Assembly: GCA_015068305.1 (NCBI GenBank)
Contig: SVKV01000009.1
Coordinates: 1 to 64,000 of the forward strand
Length of the DNA: 64,000 nt
Reading direction: 5' to 3'
Source: Oscillospiraceae bacterium
Lineage (GTDB): Bacteria > Bacillota > Clostridia > Oscillospirales > Oscillospiraceae
This document shows positions 24,260-34,038 of this stretch, piece by piece; within the stretch, counting starts at the first letter, position 1, and each line of letters begins with the position of its first letter. The translations under genes were made by a program, and so were the position numbers. The notes under the pieces were generated by a model that was not told the DNA's origin, made no database searches, and saw only the letters and a program-made list of their open reading frames with translations.

Positions 24260-25303
24260 ATGATTTATTTCCACAATGATTACAGCGAAGGCTGCCATGA
24301 AAAGGTGCTGCAGCGGCTGATCGAAACCAACCTGAAGCAGACCACCGGCTACGGCTGTGACGAATACTGCGCTGAGGCTGCCCGGAAGATCAAACAGGCC
24401 TGCAACCGGGAGGATGCAGATGTCCATTTCCTGGTTGGCGGCACCCAGGCGAATCTGACTGTTATTGATGCAGCACTGCGGCCCCACCAGGGTGCTCTGT
24501 GTGCTGTTTCCGGCCATATCAATGTCCATGAAACCGGTGCTGTGGAAGCCACCGGCCACAAGGTCCTGCCGCTTCCTTCCAGCGATGCCAAGATCACTGC
24601 GCAGCAGGTGGAGCAGGTGGTTCTTGCCCACCGCAATGACGATAGCTTCGAGCACATGGTCCAGCCCAAGCTGGTTTATATTTCCAACCCCTCGGAGCTG
24701 GGTACATTGTATTCTCTGAAGGAATTGGAGGCACTGTCCACCGTCTGCCATGAAAACGGGCTGTACCTGTTTCTGGACGGTGCCCGGATGGGCTACGGTC
24801 TGGCTGCCAAGGATTATGATGTGACCCTTGCAGATATTGCCCGGCTGTGCGATGTGTTTTACATCGGAGGAACCAAGGTGGGTGCCCTTTTCGGTGAAGC
24901 TGTGGTGATTTGCAATTCTGCGCTGAAAGAGGATTTCCGTTACATCATTAAGCAGCACGGCGGTATGCTGGCCAAGGGCCGACTGCTGGGTGTACAGTTT
25001 GATGCACTGTTCACCGACGGGCTTTATTTTGAAATCTCTGCTCATGCGGTAAAGATGGCCGATCAGATCCGCGCTTGCTTCGATGAACTGGGCGTGCAGT
25101 ATCTGGTTCCCGGCATTACCAATCAGATTTTCCCCATTTTGCCGGATGAACTGCTGGCAGAACTGAGCCGCAATTTCATGTTTACTGAAATGGAGCGGGT
25201 GGATGATCACAATCGCTGCGTGCGGTTTTGCACCAGCTGGGCCACGAAGCAGGAGAATGTGGATGCCCTCTGCGCAGAACTGAAGCGGCTGAGCGGTAAG
25301 TAA
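24260..25303 (+). CDS. ltaE: Low-specificity L-threonine aldolase
   Basis: 347 residues from the ATG at 24260 behind GGAGG; a TTG seven codons earlier lies before that SD. A PLP enzyme of the beta-eliminating lyase family that splits threonine or allo-threonine to glycine and acetaldehyde. Visible features: FLVGGTQANL, HINVHETGA, DGARMGYGL with the PLP Asp, and IGGTKVGALFGEA with the Schiff-base Lys. Transcribed alone from a palindrome-covered promoter that diverges from spoIIID. Confidence 0.88.
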   Translation: MIYFHNDYSEGCHEKVLQRLIETNLKQTTGYGCDEYCAEAARKIKQACNREDADVHFLVGGTQANLTVIDAALRPHQGALCAVSGHINVHETGAVEATGHKVLPLPSSDAKITAQQVEQVVLAHRNDDSFEHMVQPKLVYISNPSELGTLYSLKELEALSTVCHENGLYLFLDGARMGYGLAAKDYDVTLADIARLCDVFYIGGTKVGALFGEAVVICNSALKEDFRYIIKQHGGMLAKGRLLGVQFDALFTDGLYFEISAHAVKMADQIRACFDELGVQYLVPGITNQIFPILPDELLAELSRNFMFTEMERVDDHNRCVRFCTSWATKQENVDALCAELKRLSGK

Positions 25304-25372
25304 TATTACAACTTGTTAACTGGCATTTTTGATGTTGCCGGGTTATAATGATGAAAAAGGGAGGTGCGGGCC

Positions 25373-26647
25373 TTGCAAATTGATAAAAAGACGATCCGCA
25401 AAGTATTCTGGGTAGCAGTCGGATGTATTTTCTTTTATTGGCTGCTTCATGAAACGGAACGGTTCCGTGCACTTTGGAATACGGTGGTTGGCATTGTTTC
25501 CCCATTTGTGATCGGTGCGGCGCTGGCGTTTATTTTGAACGTTCCGATGCGCTCCTTTGAGAACCGTCTGAAATTTATAAGGAACGAGGGTCTCCGTCGT
25601 GCAGTTTCCATCGTGCTGACATTTGTGGCCATCGCACTGGTAATTTACGGCGTGTTCCGTCTGCTGGTTCCCCAGATCAGCGAGACCATCATGACGCTGA
25701 TTCCCAAACTCACTGACTATTTCCTGGGCCTGGAGGATAAGCTGTTTACATTCCTGGAGAATAATCCGGAATTGCTTGCCTGGGTTTCCGCCAATACCGA
25801 TTTTGCAAGCTTTGACTGGCCCAGCCTGATCCAGCAGGCCATGAGTATGCTCAAGAACAGTCTGACGGTGATTGCCGGCGGAGCATTCAGTGCGGTGGGC
25901 AGTGTGGCCGGCGGCATTGTGGATGCGGTGATCGGACTGGTGTTTGCAATCTACAGCCTGGCCCGGAAGGAAATTCTGGCCCGGCAGGGAAGACGGATTC
26001 TCTATGCCTTTGCATCGGAGCGGGCGGCAGATGAGACGATCCGGGTGATGCGGCTGACCAATGTAACCTTCTCCAATTTCATTTCCGGTCAGTGTCTGGA
26101 AGCCTTTATTCTGGGCTGCATGTTCGCCATTGCCATGGCTATTTTCAAGCTGCCCTATATCACTCTGGTCAGTGTTCTGATCGGCGTGACGGCTCTGGTG
26201 CCCATCGTGGGTGCATTTGTGGGCTGTGCTGTCAGCGCGTTTCTGATCCTGGTCAATGATCCTTTCCAGGCTGTGGTTTTTGTGGCCATGTTCCTGGTGT
26301 TGCAGCAGATTGAGGGCAATCTGATCTATCCCAAGGTGGTCGGTACTTCCATCGGCCTGCCGGGTATGTGGGTGCTCCTTGCGGTTACCGTTGGCGGTGA
26401 ATTGATGGGCATTATGGGTATGCTGGTCATGATCCCGCTGGCATCGGTTGTGTATACGCTCCTGCGTGAAGTGACTCAGAAGCGGGTGGAGAAAAAGCAG
26501 ATCGACCCGGATAAGCTGATGGATCACCCAATTGTACTGAAATCCAAGTTTAAGGAAAATCGGGAACGCCGGGAGCATATTAAATTCCGCAGGGAAATGC
26601 GGGCGCTGGCTGAAAAATACAAGGCGCAAAAGAAGCATCAGAAATAA
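25373..26647 (+). CDS. AI-2E family transporter (PerM/YdbW-like membrane protein)
   Basis: About 424 residues with eight or so membrane helices. The start is probably the TTG at 25373, eight bases after GGAGG; a GTG at 25364 overlaps the SD. The family signature is in the C-terminal half (FISGQCLEAFILG, PIVGAFVGC, QQIEGNLIYPKVVG, VGGELMGIMGMLVMIP). Members export or take up small molecules, some sodium or proton linked; the autoinducer-2 role is shown only for a few. A basic C-terminal tail would be cytoplasmic. A TATAAT at 25344-25349 may be its -10. Confidence 0.87.
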   Translation: MQIDKKTIRKVFWVAVGCIFFYWLLHETERFRALWNTVVGIVSPFVIGAALAFILNVPMRSFENRLKFIRNEGLRRAVSIVLTFVAIALVIYGVFRLLVPQISETIMTLIPKLTDYFLGLEDKLFTFLENNPELLAWVSANTDFASFDWPSLIQQAMSMLKNSLTVIAGGAFSAVGSVAGGIVDAVIGLVFAIYSLARKEILARQGRRILYAFASERAADETIRVMRLTNVTFSNFISGQCLEAFILGCMFAIAMAIFKLPYITLVSVLIGVTALVPIVGAFVGCAVSAFLILVNDPFQAVVFVAMFLVLQQIEGNLIYPKVVGTSIGLPGMWVLLAVTVGGELMGIMGMLVMIPLASVVYTLLREVTQKRVEKKQIDPDKLMDHPIVLKSKFKENRERREHIKFRREMRALAEKYKAQKKHQK

Positions 26648-26650
26648 TAG

Positions 26651-26681
26651 AAATCCGCTGACATATGTCAGCGGATTTTTT
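26651..26681. terminator. Bidirectional terminator
   Basis: Perfect palindrome AAATCCGCTGACAT / ATGTCAGCGGATTT (26651-26678) with T tail, between convergent genes. Confidence 0.88.
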
Positions 26682-26835
26682 ACACCTGGGTAAATTCAAA
26701 ATCTTCAAATTTCAGCTTATCGCCCACATCCACACCGAAGGGCAGCAGGGCAATGGCAACTTCGGAAACAATGCCGGTTTCTTCATATCTGACGAAGGCA
26801 TAGTCACCGCGAATGTCGATAATGGTACACAGCAT
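26680..26835 (-). CDS. Small beta-rich protein, 51 residues
   Basis: The ATG at 26835 lies six bases after AAAGGAG. The product begins MLCTIIDIRGDYAFVRY and ends GDKLKFEDFEFTQV; alternating hydrophobic residues and glycines suggest a small SH3-like barrel. No membrane segment or metal motif. It lies 11 bases after the flavoprotein gene stop... on the same strand, so both belong to one transcript. Function unknown. Its stop codon overlaps the terminator tail. Confidence 0.7.
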   Translation of the reverse strand: MLCTIIDIRGDYAFVRYEETGIVSEVAIALLPFGVDVGDKLKFEDFEFTQV

Positions 26836-26846
26836 GGGAATCTCCT

Positions 26847-27464
26847 TTAACGGATGAAGTTTGTCATCTGCCGTTTGTCGTATTCGGGCAGGCCGTAGGT
26901 CTCCTTGCCAAGGGCAATGGATTTGATCAGGAAAGCCATATTCTTGGCCAGGTTGCGGACGGTGGCAATGCCTTCGGCATCCTGCTGGGCATCACCGGGC
27001 TTTCCGCCGTGGATGGAATTCCAGTAGTGGCTGGAAGCAACGGGCATTCCGGAAATGGTGAAGTATTTATTCAGCTCGTCAAAGGTAGCGCTGCATCCGC
27101 CCCGCCGTGCAACGGTAACACCCGCACCGACTTTCATTCGCTTGTCAAAATGGGTGCTGTAAAACAGCCGGTCCAGTAAAGCAATGAGGGTTGCATTGGC
27201 GGATGCATAGTAGACGGGGCTGCCCACAATGATTCCATCCGCTGCCTCAAATTTGGGTGCAATTTCATTGACTGCATCGTCAAAGGCGCATTTTCCTGTT
27301 TTGTAGCAGCTGCCGCAGGCGATGCAGCCCCGGATTGCCTGGTTGCCCACGTGGATGATTTCGGTTTCGATACCCTGGTCGGCAAAAATCTCCGCCATCT
27401 GTTCCAGTGCGAAGGCGGTGTTGCCCTTTGCTTTGGGGCTGCCGTTGATCAGAAGAACTTTCAT
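26847..27464 (-). CDS. NADPH-dependent FMN reductase / iron-sulfur flavoprotein
   Basis: 205 residues of flavodoxin fold. The FMN phosphate loop is NGSPKAKGNTAFAL (residue 7 on) and the flavin ring segment is GSPVYYASANATL near 80. Between them is a compact cysteine cluster CIACGSCYKTGKC (about 47-59), as in iron-sulfur flavoproteins of anaerobes, though the spacing must be checked to claim an Fe-S cluster. A cytoplasmic electron-transfer or detoxification enzyme. First gene of a two-gene unit with the 51-residue protein. Confidence 0.87.
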   Translation of the reverse strand: MKVLLINGSPKAKGNTAFALEQMAEIFADQGIETEIIHVGNQAIRGCIACGSCYKTGKCAFDDAVNEIAPKFEAADGIIVGSPVYYASANATLIALLDRLFYSTHFDKRMKVGAGVTVARRGGCSATFDELNKYFTISGMPVASSHYWNSIHGGKPGDAQQDAEGIATVRNLAKNMAFLIKSIALGKETYGLPEYDKRQMTNFIR

Positions 27465-27483
27465 AGAATGAACCTCCTGTTGT

Positions 27484-27514
27484 AAAAATCCGCCCCCGTT
27501 GCCGGGGGCGGATT
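27484..27514 (-). terminator. nifJ terminator
   Basis: AATCCGCCCCCG (27487-27498) pairs with CGGGGGCGGATT (27503-27514); on the minus strand it is followed by a U run. Confidence 0.88.
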
Positions 27515-27546
27515 CTGTTTATCTTAGATGACGATCCGTACAGGAA

Positions 27547-30500
27547 TTAGTCCTTGTACATCTCGACCAGCTTCTTCAGATGCTCCCAACGCTCCTTAGC
27601 AGCAGCCTCGTTCTTGGCGAACAGTTCGGTTGCACGCTCGGGGAACTCACGGGTCAGACGGGAGTAGCGGGCCTCGTTCATCAGGAATGCCTGGTAGCCT
27701 TCCTTGGGATCCTTGGAATCCAGCTGGAACTTGCCGGTCTCCTTGGAGGGATCGAAGCGGAACAGGTTCCAGTAGCCGCACTCGACAGCCTTCTTCATCT
27801 CAGCCTGGCAGTTGGTCATACCGCCCTTGATGGAGTGCATCTCACAGGGAGCGTAGCCAATGATCAGGGAAGGACCGTTGTAAGCTTCTGCCTCGCAGAT
27901 AGCCTTGATGGTCTGAGCCTGGTTAGCGCCCATAGCGATCTGAGCAACGTAGACATAGCCGTAGCTCATTGCGATCTCAGCCAGGGACTTCTTCTTGGTT
28001 TCCTTACCGGAAGCTGCAAACTGAGCAACCTGGCCGATGTTGGAAGCCTTGGAAGCCTGACCGCCGGTGTTGGAGTAAACCTCGGTATCGAAGACGAAGA
28101 TGTTGACGTCCTTGTTGGAAGCCAGAACATGGTCAACGCCGCCGAAGCCGATGTCGTATGCCCAGCCGTCGCCGCCGAAGATCCAGACGGACTTCTTGGA
28201 CAGGTATTCCTTCTTGGACAGGATGTCAGCGACCAGATCGCAGCAAACCTTAGCTTCCAGGTTGGCAATCAGAGCCTTGGTAGCTTCCTTGTTTGCTTCG
28301 CCGTCGTTGAAGGTGTCCAGCCACTTCTGGCAGACAGCCTTGCGCTCGTCACAAGCGGTGGTCTCGATAACCTTCTTGACCTTGCCGGCCAGGGACTCAC
28401 GGATGACAGCCTGTGCGGTCCACATACCCAGACCGTGCTCTGCGTTGTCCTCGAACAGGGAGTTAGCCCAAGCGGGGCCGTGGCCGTTCTCGTTGACGCA
28501 GTAGGGAGAGGTAGCAGCGGGGCCACCCCAGATGGAGGAACAACCGGTAGCGTTGGAGATGTACATCCGGTCACCGAACAGCTGGGTCACCAGACGTGCG
28601 TAGGAGGTTTCAGCACAGCCAGCGCAGGAGCCGGAGAACTCCAGCAGAGGCTTGCGGAACTGAGAACCCTTGACGGTGTTGTCTTCCATCTCGGGCTTGC
28701 GAGCGACCTTGGAGACCATGTAGTTCCAAACGTTCTGCTCGGCCAGTTCCTGCTCCTGGGGAACCATGGCGATGGCCTTGGTGGGACAGACACCGACACA
28801 GACGCCGCAGCCCATGCAGTCCAGGGGAGAAACAGCCATGGTGTAGGAGTAGACGCCCTTGCCCTTGCCGGCCTTGACGGGAACAGCGCGGGTGCCCTCG
28901 GGAGCAGCAGCGACTTCTTCAGCGGTCAGAGCGTAGGGACGGATGGTAGCATGGGGGCAGACATAAGCACAGTTGTTGCACTGGATGCACTTGGTCTCAT
29001 CCCAGTGAGGAACGGTAACAGCAACGCCGCGCTTCTCGTAAGCGGAGACACCCAGGGGGAACTGGCCGTCTTCCAGACCGACGAATGCGGAAACGGGCAG
29101 GGAGTAGCCGTCCATCTTGCCGGCGGGCATCATGATGTTCTTTGCAACAGCAACGGTAGCAGCGGGGCCTTCCAGAACCACGTCAGCCTTGTTGTCTTCA
29201 GCAGTTGCCCATGCAGCGGGAACGTCGACCTTGACGTAAGCGGTAGCGCCTGCGTCGATGGCCTTCCAGTTGCACTCGACAACGTCCATACCCTTCTTGG
29301 AGTAGGACTTCTCGGCAGCGTCCTTCATGTAGCCGATAGCCTCATCGCCGGGCATAACCTGTGCCAGGGAGAAGAATGCGGACTGCAGAATGGTGTTGGT
29401 ACGCTTGCCCATGCCGACCTTGATAGCCAGGTCGATGGCGTTGATGGTGTACAGCTGGATGTTGTTCTCAGCAATGTAGCGCTTGGAAGCGGCATCCAGA
29501 TGATGCTCCAGCTCATCCAGAGTCCACTGGCAGTTGATCAGGAACACGCCGCCGGGCTTGACGTCCTGGACAATCTTGAAGCCCTTGGTGATGTAGGAGG
29601 GGTTGTGGCAAGCCACGAAGTCAGCCTTGTTGATGTAGTAGGGGGACTTGATGGGCTTGTCGCCGAAGCGCAGGTGGGAAACGGTGACACCGCCGGTCTT
29701 CTTGGAGTCGTACTGGAAGTAAGCCTGTACGTACTTGCCGGTGTGGTCGCCGATGATCTTGATGGAGTTCTTGTTAGCGCCGACAGTGCCGTCGCCGCCC
29801 AGACCCCAGAACTTGCACTCGATGGTGCCTTCTGCAGCGGTGTTGGGGGAAACCTTCTCATCCAGAGACAGGTTGGTCACGTCGTCAAAGATACCCAGAG
29901 TGAACTCTTCCTTGGGCTCATCCTTAGCCAGCTCTTCGTAAACTGCGAAGAAGGAGGCGGGGGTGGTGTCCTTGGAACCCAGGCCGTAACGGCCGCCGAT
30001 CACCTGGACGTTGTTGCAGCCGCACTTTGCCAGAGCCATCACGACATCCTGGTACAGGGGCTCGCCCTGGGAGCCGGGCTCCTTGGTACGGTCCAGAACA
30101 GCGATCTTCTTGACGGTGTCGGGGACAGCAGCCAGGAAGTGAGCGGAGGACCAGGGACGGAACAGGCGGACCTTGACCAGACCGACCTTCTCACCGTGAG
30201 CATTCAGGTAGTCGATGACTTCTTCGATGACGTCATTGACGGAGCCCATAGCCACGATCACGCGGTCAGCGTCGGGAGCGCCGTAGTAGTTGAACAGCTG
30301 ATAGTCAGTGCCCAGCTTCTCGTTGACCTTGCCCATGTACTTCTCAACGATGGCAGGCAGAGCGTTGTAGTACTTGTTGCAGGCTTCACGGTGCTGGAAG
30401 AAGATATCGTCGTTCTCGTGAGAGCCGCGCATTGCGGGGCGCTCGGGGTTCAGGGAGTGCTTGCGGAACTCGGCCACAGCCTCCATGTTGGTCATTTCCT

Positions 30501-31074
30501 TCAGGTCCTCGTAGTCCCAGATAGCGACCTTCTGGATCTCGTGGGAGGTGCGGAAACCGTCGAAGAAGTTGATGAAGGGAACGCGGCCTTCAATGGATGC
30601 CAGGTGAGCAACAGCGCCCAGGTCCATAACTTCCTGAACGTTGGTCTCAGCCAGCATAGCAAAACCGGTCTGACGGCAGGCGTAAACGTCGGAATGGTCA
30701 CCGAAGATGTTCAGAGCCTGTGCAGCAACGGTACGGGCAGAAACGTGGAACACGGAGGGCAGCAGCTCGCCGGCGATCTTGTACATATTGGGGATCATCA
30801 GCAGCAGACCCTGAGAAGCAGTGTAGGTGGTGGTCAGCGCACCGGCGGCCAGAGAGCCGTGAACGGTACCAGCAGCACCAGCTTCGGACTGCATCTCAAC
30901 GACCTTCACAGTGTCGCCAAAGATGTTCTTCCGACCGGCAGCGGCCCACTGGTCAACGTTGTCGGCCATGGGGCTGGAGGGGGTGATGGGGTAGATGCCA
31001 GCAACCTCAGTAAAGGCATAGCTGACGTGGGCGGCAGCGGTGTTGCCGTCCATGGTTTTGAATTTTCTAGCCAA
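27547..31074 (-). CDS. nifJ: Pyruvate:ferredoxin (flavodoxin) oxidoreductase
   Basis: 1175 residues, the normal single-chain PFOR length. Oxidises pyruvate and CoA to acetyl-CoA and CO2 and reduces ferredoxin, the central acetyl-CoA source of anaerobes. Domains in order: pyrimidine-binding domain (GIYPITPSSPMAD), domain II with GRYGLGSKD, gamma domain (FGLGGDGTVGANKNS near residue 430), two [4Fe-4S] motifs (CIQCNNCAYVCP and CMGCGVCVGVCP, about 690-760), then the TPP domain with CAGCAETSY and GGDGWAYDIG. The start is a TTG nine bases after AGGAGG. It supplies acetyl-CoA to the citrate operon above. Confidence 0.97.
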   Translation of the reverse strand: MARKFKTMDGNTAAAHVSYAFTEVAGIYPITPSSPMADNVDQWAAAGRKNIFGDTVKVVEMQSEAGAAGTVHGSLAAGALTTTYTASQGLLLMIPNMYKIAGELLPSVFHVSARTVAAQALNIFGDHSDVYACRQTGFAMLAETNVQEVMDLGAVAHLASIEGRVPFINFFDGFRTSHEIQKVAIWDYEDLKEMTNMEAVAEFRKHSLNPERPAMRGSHENDDIFFQHREACNKYYNALPAIVEKYMGKVNEKLGTDYQLFNYYGAPDADRVIVAMGSVNDVIEEVIDYLNAHGEKVGLVKVRLFRPWSSAHFLAAVPDTVKKIAVLDRTKEPGSQGEPLYQDVVMALAKCGCNNVQVIGGRYGLGSKDTTPASFFAVYEELAKDEPKEEFTLGIFDDVTNLSLDEKVSPNTAAEGTIECKFWGLGGDGTVGANKNSIKIIGDHTGKYVQAYFQYDSKKTGGVTVSHLRFGDKPIKSPYYINKADFVACHNPSYITKGFKIVQDVKPGGVFLINCQWTLDELEHHLDAASKRYIAENNIQLYTINAIDLAIKVGMGKRTNTILQSAFFSLAQVMPGDEAIGYMKDAAEKSYSKKGMDVVECNWKAIDAGATAYVKVDVPAAWATAEDNKADVVLEGPAATVAVAKNIMMPAGKMDGYSLPVSAFVGLEDGQFPLGVSAYEKRGVAVTVPHWDETKCIQCNNCAYVCPHATIRPYALTAEEVAAAPEGTRAVPVKAGKGKGVYSYTMAVSPLDCMGCGVCVGVCPTKAIAMVPQEQELAEQNVWNYMVSKVARKPEMEDNTVKGSQFRKPLLEFSGSCAGCAETSYARLVTQLFGDRMYISNATGCSSIWGGPAATSPYCVNENGHGPAWANSLFEDNAEHGLGMWTAQAVIRESLAGKVKKVIETTACDERKAVCQKWLDTFNDGEANKEATKALIANLEAKVCCDLVADILSKKEYLSKKSVWIFGGDGWAYDIGFGGVDHVLASNKDVNIFVFDTEVYSNTGGQASKASNIGQVAQFAASGKETKKKSLAEIAMSYGYVYVAQIAMGANQAQTIKAICEAEAYNGPSLIIGYAPCEMHSIKGGMTNCQAEMKKAVECGYWNLFRFDPSKETGKFQLDSKDPKEGYQAFLMNEARYSRLTREFPERATELFAKNEAAAKERWEHLKKLVEMYKD

Positions 31075-31115
31075 AATGAAATACCTCCTAAAGTATTACA
31101 AATTTTGTCCCCTAT

Positions 31116-31144
31116 ATCATAGCACCTTCGACCGGTTTTGTAAA
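31116..31144 (-). promoter_or_regulatory. nifJ promoter
   Basis: Minus strand: -35 TTTACA (31139-31144), 17-base spacer, -10 TATGAT (31116-31121), with TGC before the -10 (extended -10). Confidence 0.65.
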
Positions 31145-31252
31145 GTCGTTATCCGACCTATTAAACGAAAAAATCTTTCTTTGTATGGCAAAAAATGTGC
31201 AAATAAATGAGGGCCTGGACAAATATACAGAAATTGTCGAAATAAAAAATGA

Positions 31253-31281
31253 TTGAGTTTTCCGCATCTTTGGAGTATGAT
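31253..31281 (+). promoter_or_regulatory. Promoter of comM-thiI-cinA
   Basis: -35 TTGAGT (31253-31258), 17-base spacer, -10 TATGAT (31276-31281). The start codon at 31314 follows an AGAGGGGG SD. Confidence 0.65.
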
Positions 31282-31313
31282 GTTACAAAACCCAAAGAAG
31301 AGGGGGAATCGGC

Positions 31314-32831
31314 ATGATCTGCAGCATTCAGACACTGGGCGTTACCGGAATACAGGGTAATTCCATTGTTGCGGAGTGTTATATTTCCAACGGCCTGCCC
31401 GGATTTGATATTGTGGGACTGCCGGATGCGGCAGTTAAGGAGGCCCGGGAACGGGTCCGGGCTGCGGCGAAAAGCAGCGGTATGGCCTTTCCGGTGAGCA
31501 GAATCACGGTAAATCTGGCCCCGGCCAGCCTGAAAAAATCCGGCACCCACTATGATCTGCCCATTCTGCTCAGCATTCTCTGCGCAGCAGGGGAGATCCG
31601 CAGACCCCGGTCCGATTCTGCCTTCATCGGTGAAGTCAGCCTGGATGGGAAACTGCGACCTGTCAGCGGCGTGCTGCCCATGGCGCTGGCAGCAAAAAAG
31701 GCCGGTATCAAGGCGCTCTTTGTACCGTCTGAAAATGCGCCGGAGGCAACACTTGCCCAGGGCCCTGCGGTTTATGGGATCGAGAGTGTCCGTCAGCTGG
31801 CCGATGCGCTGAACGGCCTTGCGCAGCTGAGTCCCAGTCCCGTCTGGGAACCGAAACCGCTGAAAACAGAGCTTCTGGATTTTAAGGATGTGCTGGGACA
31901 GGAAAATGTGAAGCGGGCCCTGGAAGTTGCGGCGGCAGGCAGCCACAATGTGCTGCTGATCGGCCCGCCCGGCTCCGGCAAGAGTATGCTTTCCAAACGG
32001 CTTCCTTCCATCCTGCCGGATATGACCCGGGAGGAATCGCTGGAAGTCAGTCAGATCTATTCGGTGATGGGATTGCTGACGGCAAAGGAACCGCTGATTC
32101 AGAAGAGGCCCTTCCGGTCGCCCCATCATACCATCTCCAATGCAGGCCTTGCCGGCGGCGGAACCAATCCCCGGCCCGGTGAAATCTCCATGGCCCATGA
32201 GGGTGTACTGTTTCTGGACGAACTGCCGGAATTCAAGAAGGATACACTGGATATGATGCGCCAGCCTCTGGAGGACGGAAAGGTTACCATTTCCCGGGTT
32301 TCCGGTGCGGTGACATATCCGGCGGAATTCATGCTGGTGTGCGCCATGAATCCCTGCAAATGCGGTTGGTACGGCGATCCATCCGGACGGTGTAAATGCT
32401 CCGAGCGATCTGTGTCGGATTACCGGGGCAAGATTTCCGGGCCGCTCCTAGACCGGATCGACATTGTGGTAGAGGTCCCGGCTGTTCATTTTGAGGACCT
32501 GCGGGCAAGAACCGAAGCGGAACCTTCTGCAGAGGTAAAAAAGAGAGTGGACGGTGCCAGAGAAATCCAGCATCAGCGGTTCGGATCGGACGGTCGGATG
32601 TGCAATGCCCGGATGGGCCCCGATGAAATGCGCAAATACTGCGCGCTGGATGAGGCTTCTGTCGAACTGATGAAGCAGGCCTTTGAAGCCATGGGCCTGA
32701 CCGCTAGATCCTATGACCGGATTTTGAAAGTAGCAAGAACCGTTGCTGATCTGGAAGGCAGCGCGGATATCCAGCCCCAGCATATCGCCGAAGCGATCCA
32801 GTACCGGGCTGTGAATTTAGGAAACCGATAA
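31314..32831 (+). CDS. comM: YifB/ComM-family Mg-chelatase-like ATPase
   Basis: 505 residues. An N-terminal Lon-protease-like fold (GLPGFDIVGLPDAAVKEARERVRAA) is followed by an AAA+ module with Walker A GPPGSGKS near 221 and Walker B VLFLDELPEF near 300, a zinc-type Cys group (CNPCKCGWYGDPSGRCKC after AM), and a C-terminal helical lid. ComM of Gram-negatives is a branch-migration helicase in natural transformation; the role in Clostridia is less clear. First gene of an operon with thiI and cinA. Confidence 0.92.
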   Translation: MICSIQTLGVTGIQGNSIVAECYISNGLPGFDIVGLPDAAVKEARERVRAAAKSSGMAFPVSRITVNLAPASLKKSGTHYDLPILLSILCAAGEIRRPRSDSAFIGEVSLDGKLRPVSGVLPMALAAKKAGIKALFVPSENAPEATLAQGPAVYGIESVRQLADALNGLAQLSPSPVWEPKPLKTELLDFKDVLGQENVKRALEVAAAGSHNVLLIGPPGSGKSMLSKRLPSILPDMTREESLEVSQIYSVMGLLTAKEPLIQKRPFRSPHHTISNAGLAGGGTNPRPGEISMAHEGVLFLDELPEFKKDTLDMMRQPLEDGKVTISRVSGAVTYPAEFMLVCAMNPCKCGWYGDPSGRCKCSERSVSDYRGKISGPLLDRIDIVVEVPAVHFEDLRARTEAEPSAEVKKRVDGAREIQHQRFGSDGRMCNARMGPDEMRKYCALDEASVELMKQAFEAMGLTARSYDRILKVARTVADLEGSADIQPQHIAEAIQYRAVNLGNR

Positions 32832-32847
32832 AAGTGAGGAAATTGAA

Positions 32848-34038
32848 GTGAAAGAAATTTTTCTGTTGAAACTGGGCGAAATCGTCCTGAAGGGCGCCAA
32901 TAAGCGCCAGTTTGAATCCCGTCTGCGCCAGAATGTCCGCCGCCGGATGAAGGCCTACGGCAATTTTGATGTGTATCTGATGCAGTCGACCCTGTATGTG
33001 GAGCCGATGGACGAAGAATGTGATGTGGACGGTGCCTGGGAGGATTGCCGCAGCATTTTCGGTATCGTATCTCTGTGCCGCTGCCGTCCCTGTGAAAAGA
33101 ATCTGGATGCCATCTTTGAAACAATTGAAGAATATCTGGGCGAGGACCTGGACTGCGCCAAATCCTTCAAGGTGGAGTCCAAGCGCTCTGATAAGGCATT
33201 CCCCATGACCTCCATTCAGATTTCCCAGGAAATCGGCGGCCGTCTGGCGGAAGCTCATCCCGGTGTCGAAGTGGATGTCCATCATCCCGACTATACGGTT
33301 TACGTGGAGGTCCGGGACCTGGCAGCCTATGTCCATGGCCCTGCGGAGGCAGGTGCCGGCGGTCTGCCCACCGGCGTGGGCGGCAGAGCCATGGTGCTGC
33401 TCAGCGGCGGTATTGACTCTCCTGTTGCAGCCCATATGATTGCCAAGCGGGGCGTGGAAATTGAGGCCGTACACTTCTTCTCCTATCCGTACACTTCTCA
33501 GCTGGCCAAGGATAAGGTCCTGGAGCTTGCCCGACTGGTTACCAAATATTCCGGCAAAATGACCGTGAATGTGGTTGGCTTCACCGAAATCCAGGAGGCC
33601 ATCCGGGATAACTGCCCGGAGGAATACTTCACGCTGATCATGCGCCGGTTTATGATGGAAATCTCCGCCCGGATCGCAAAGTGGGATGGCTGCGGCGCTC
33701 TGGTCACCGGCGAGAATCTGGGCCAGGTGGCGTCCCAGACCATGGAGGCTATGACGGTCACCGGCGCTGTGGTGGATATTCCCATTTTCATGCCCCTGAT
33801 TGGTATGGACAAGGAAGAAATTGTTAGAATTGCCCGGAAGATCGGCACCTTCGAGACTGCTGTGCTGCCCTATGAGGACTGCTGCACCGTCTTTACGCCC
33901 AAGCATCCCAAGACCAAGCCCACGCTGGCGCAGGTGATCAATGCGGAGCGGAATCTGGACCGGGAAGCTCTGATCGAGAGGGCCCTGCAAAACATCGAAA
34001 AATTCAAGCTGGAGTACCACGATGAGCCTGTCATCTGA
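32848..34038 (+). CDS. thiI: tRNA 4-thiouridine synthase ThiI
   Basis: 396 residues. Ferredoxin-like and THUMP domains occupy the first half (RQFESRLRQNVRRRM, then KSFKVESKRSDKAFP), and the PP-loop ATPase SGGIDSPVA lies near residue 185. There is no C-terminal rhodanese domain, as in most Firmicutes ThiI, so sulfur probably comes directly from a cysteine desulfurase. It thiolates U8 of tRNA and may also take part in thiamine thiazole synthesis. GTG start; overlaps cinA by 17 bases. Confidence 0.95.
   Translation: MKEIFLLKLGEIVLKGANKRQFESRLRQNVRRRMKAYGNFDVYLMQSTLYVEPMDEECDVDGAWEDCRSIFGIVSLCRCRPCEKNLDAIFETIEEYLGEDLDCAKSFKVESKRSDKAFPMTSIQISQEIGGRLAEAHPGVEVDVHHPDYTVYVEVRDLAAYVHGPAEAGAGGLPTGVGGRAMVLLSGGIDSPVAAHMIAKRGVEIEAVHFFSYPYTSQLAKDKVLELARLVTKYSGKMTVNVVGFTEIQEAIRDNCPEEYFTLIMRRFMMEISARIAKWDGCGALVTGENLGQVASQTMEAMTVTGAVVDIPIFMPLIGMDKEEIVRIARKIGTFETAVLPYEDCCTVFTPKHPKTKPTLAQVINAERNLDREALIERALQNIEKFKLEYHDEPVI

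Noticed and set aside
27580-31122. 1180-codon open frame opposite nifJ
   Set aside because: It mirrors the highly biased codons of nifJ on the other strand, has no SD and no recognisable domains.
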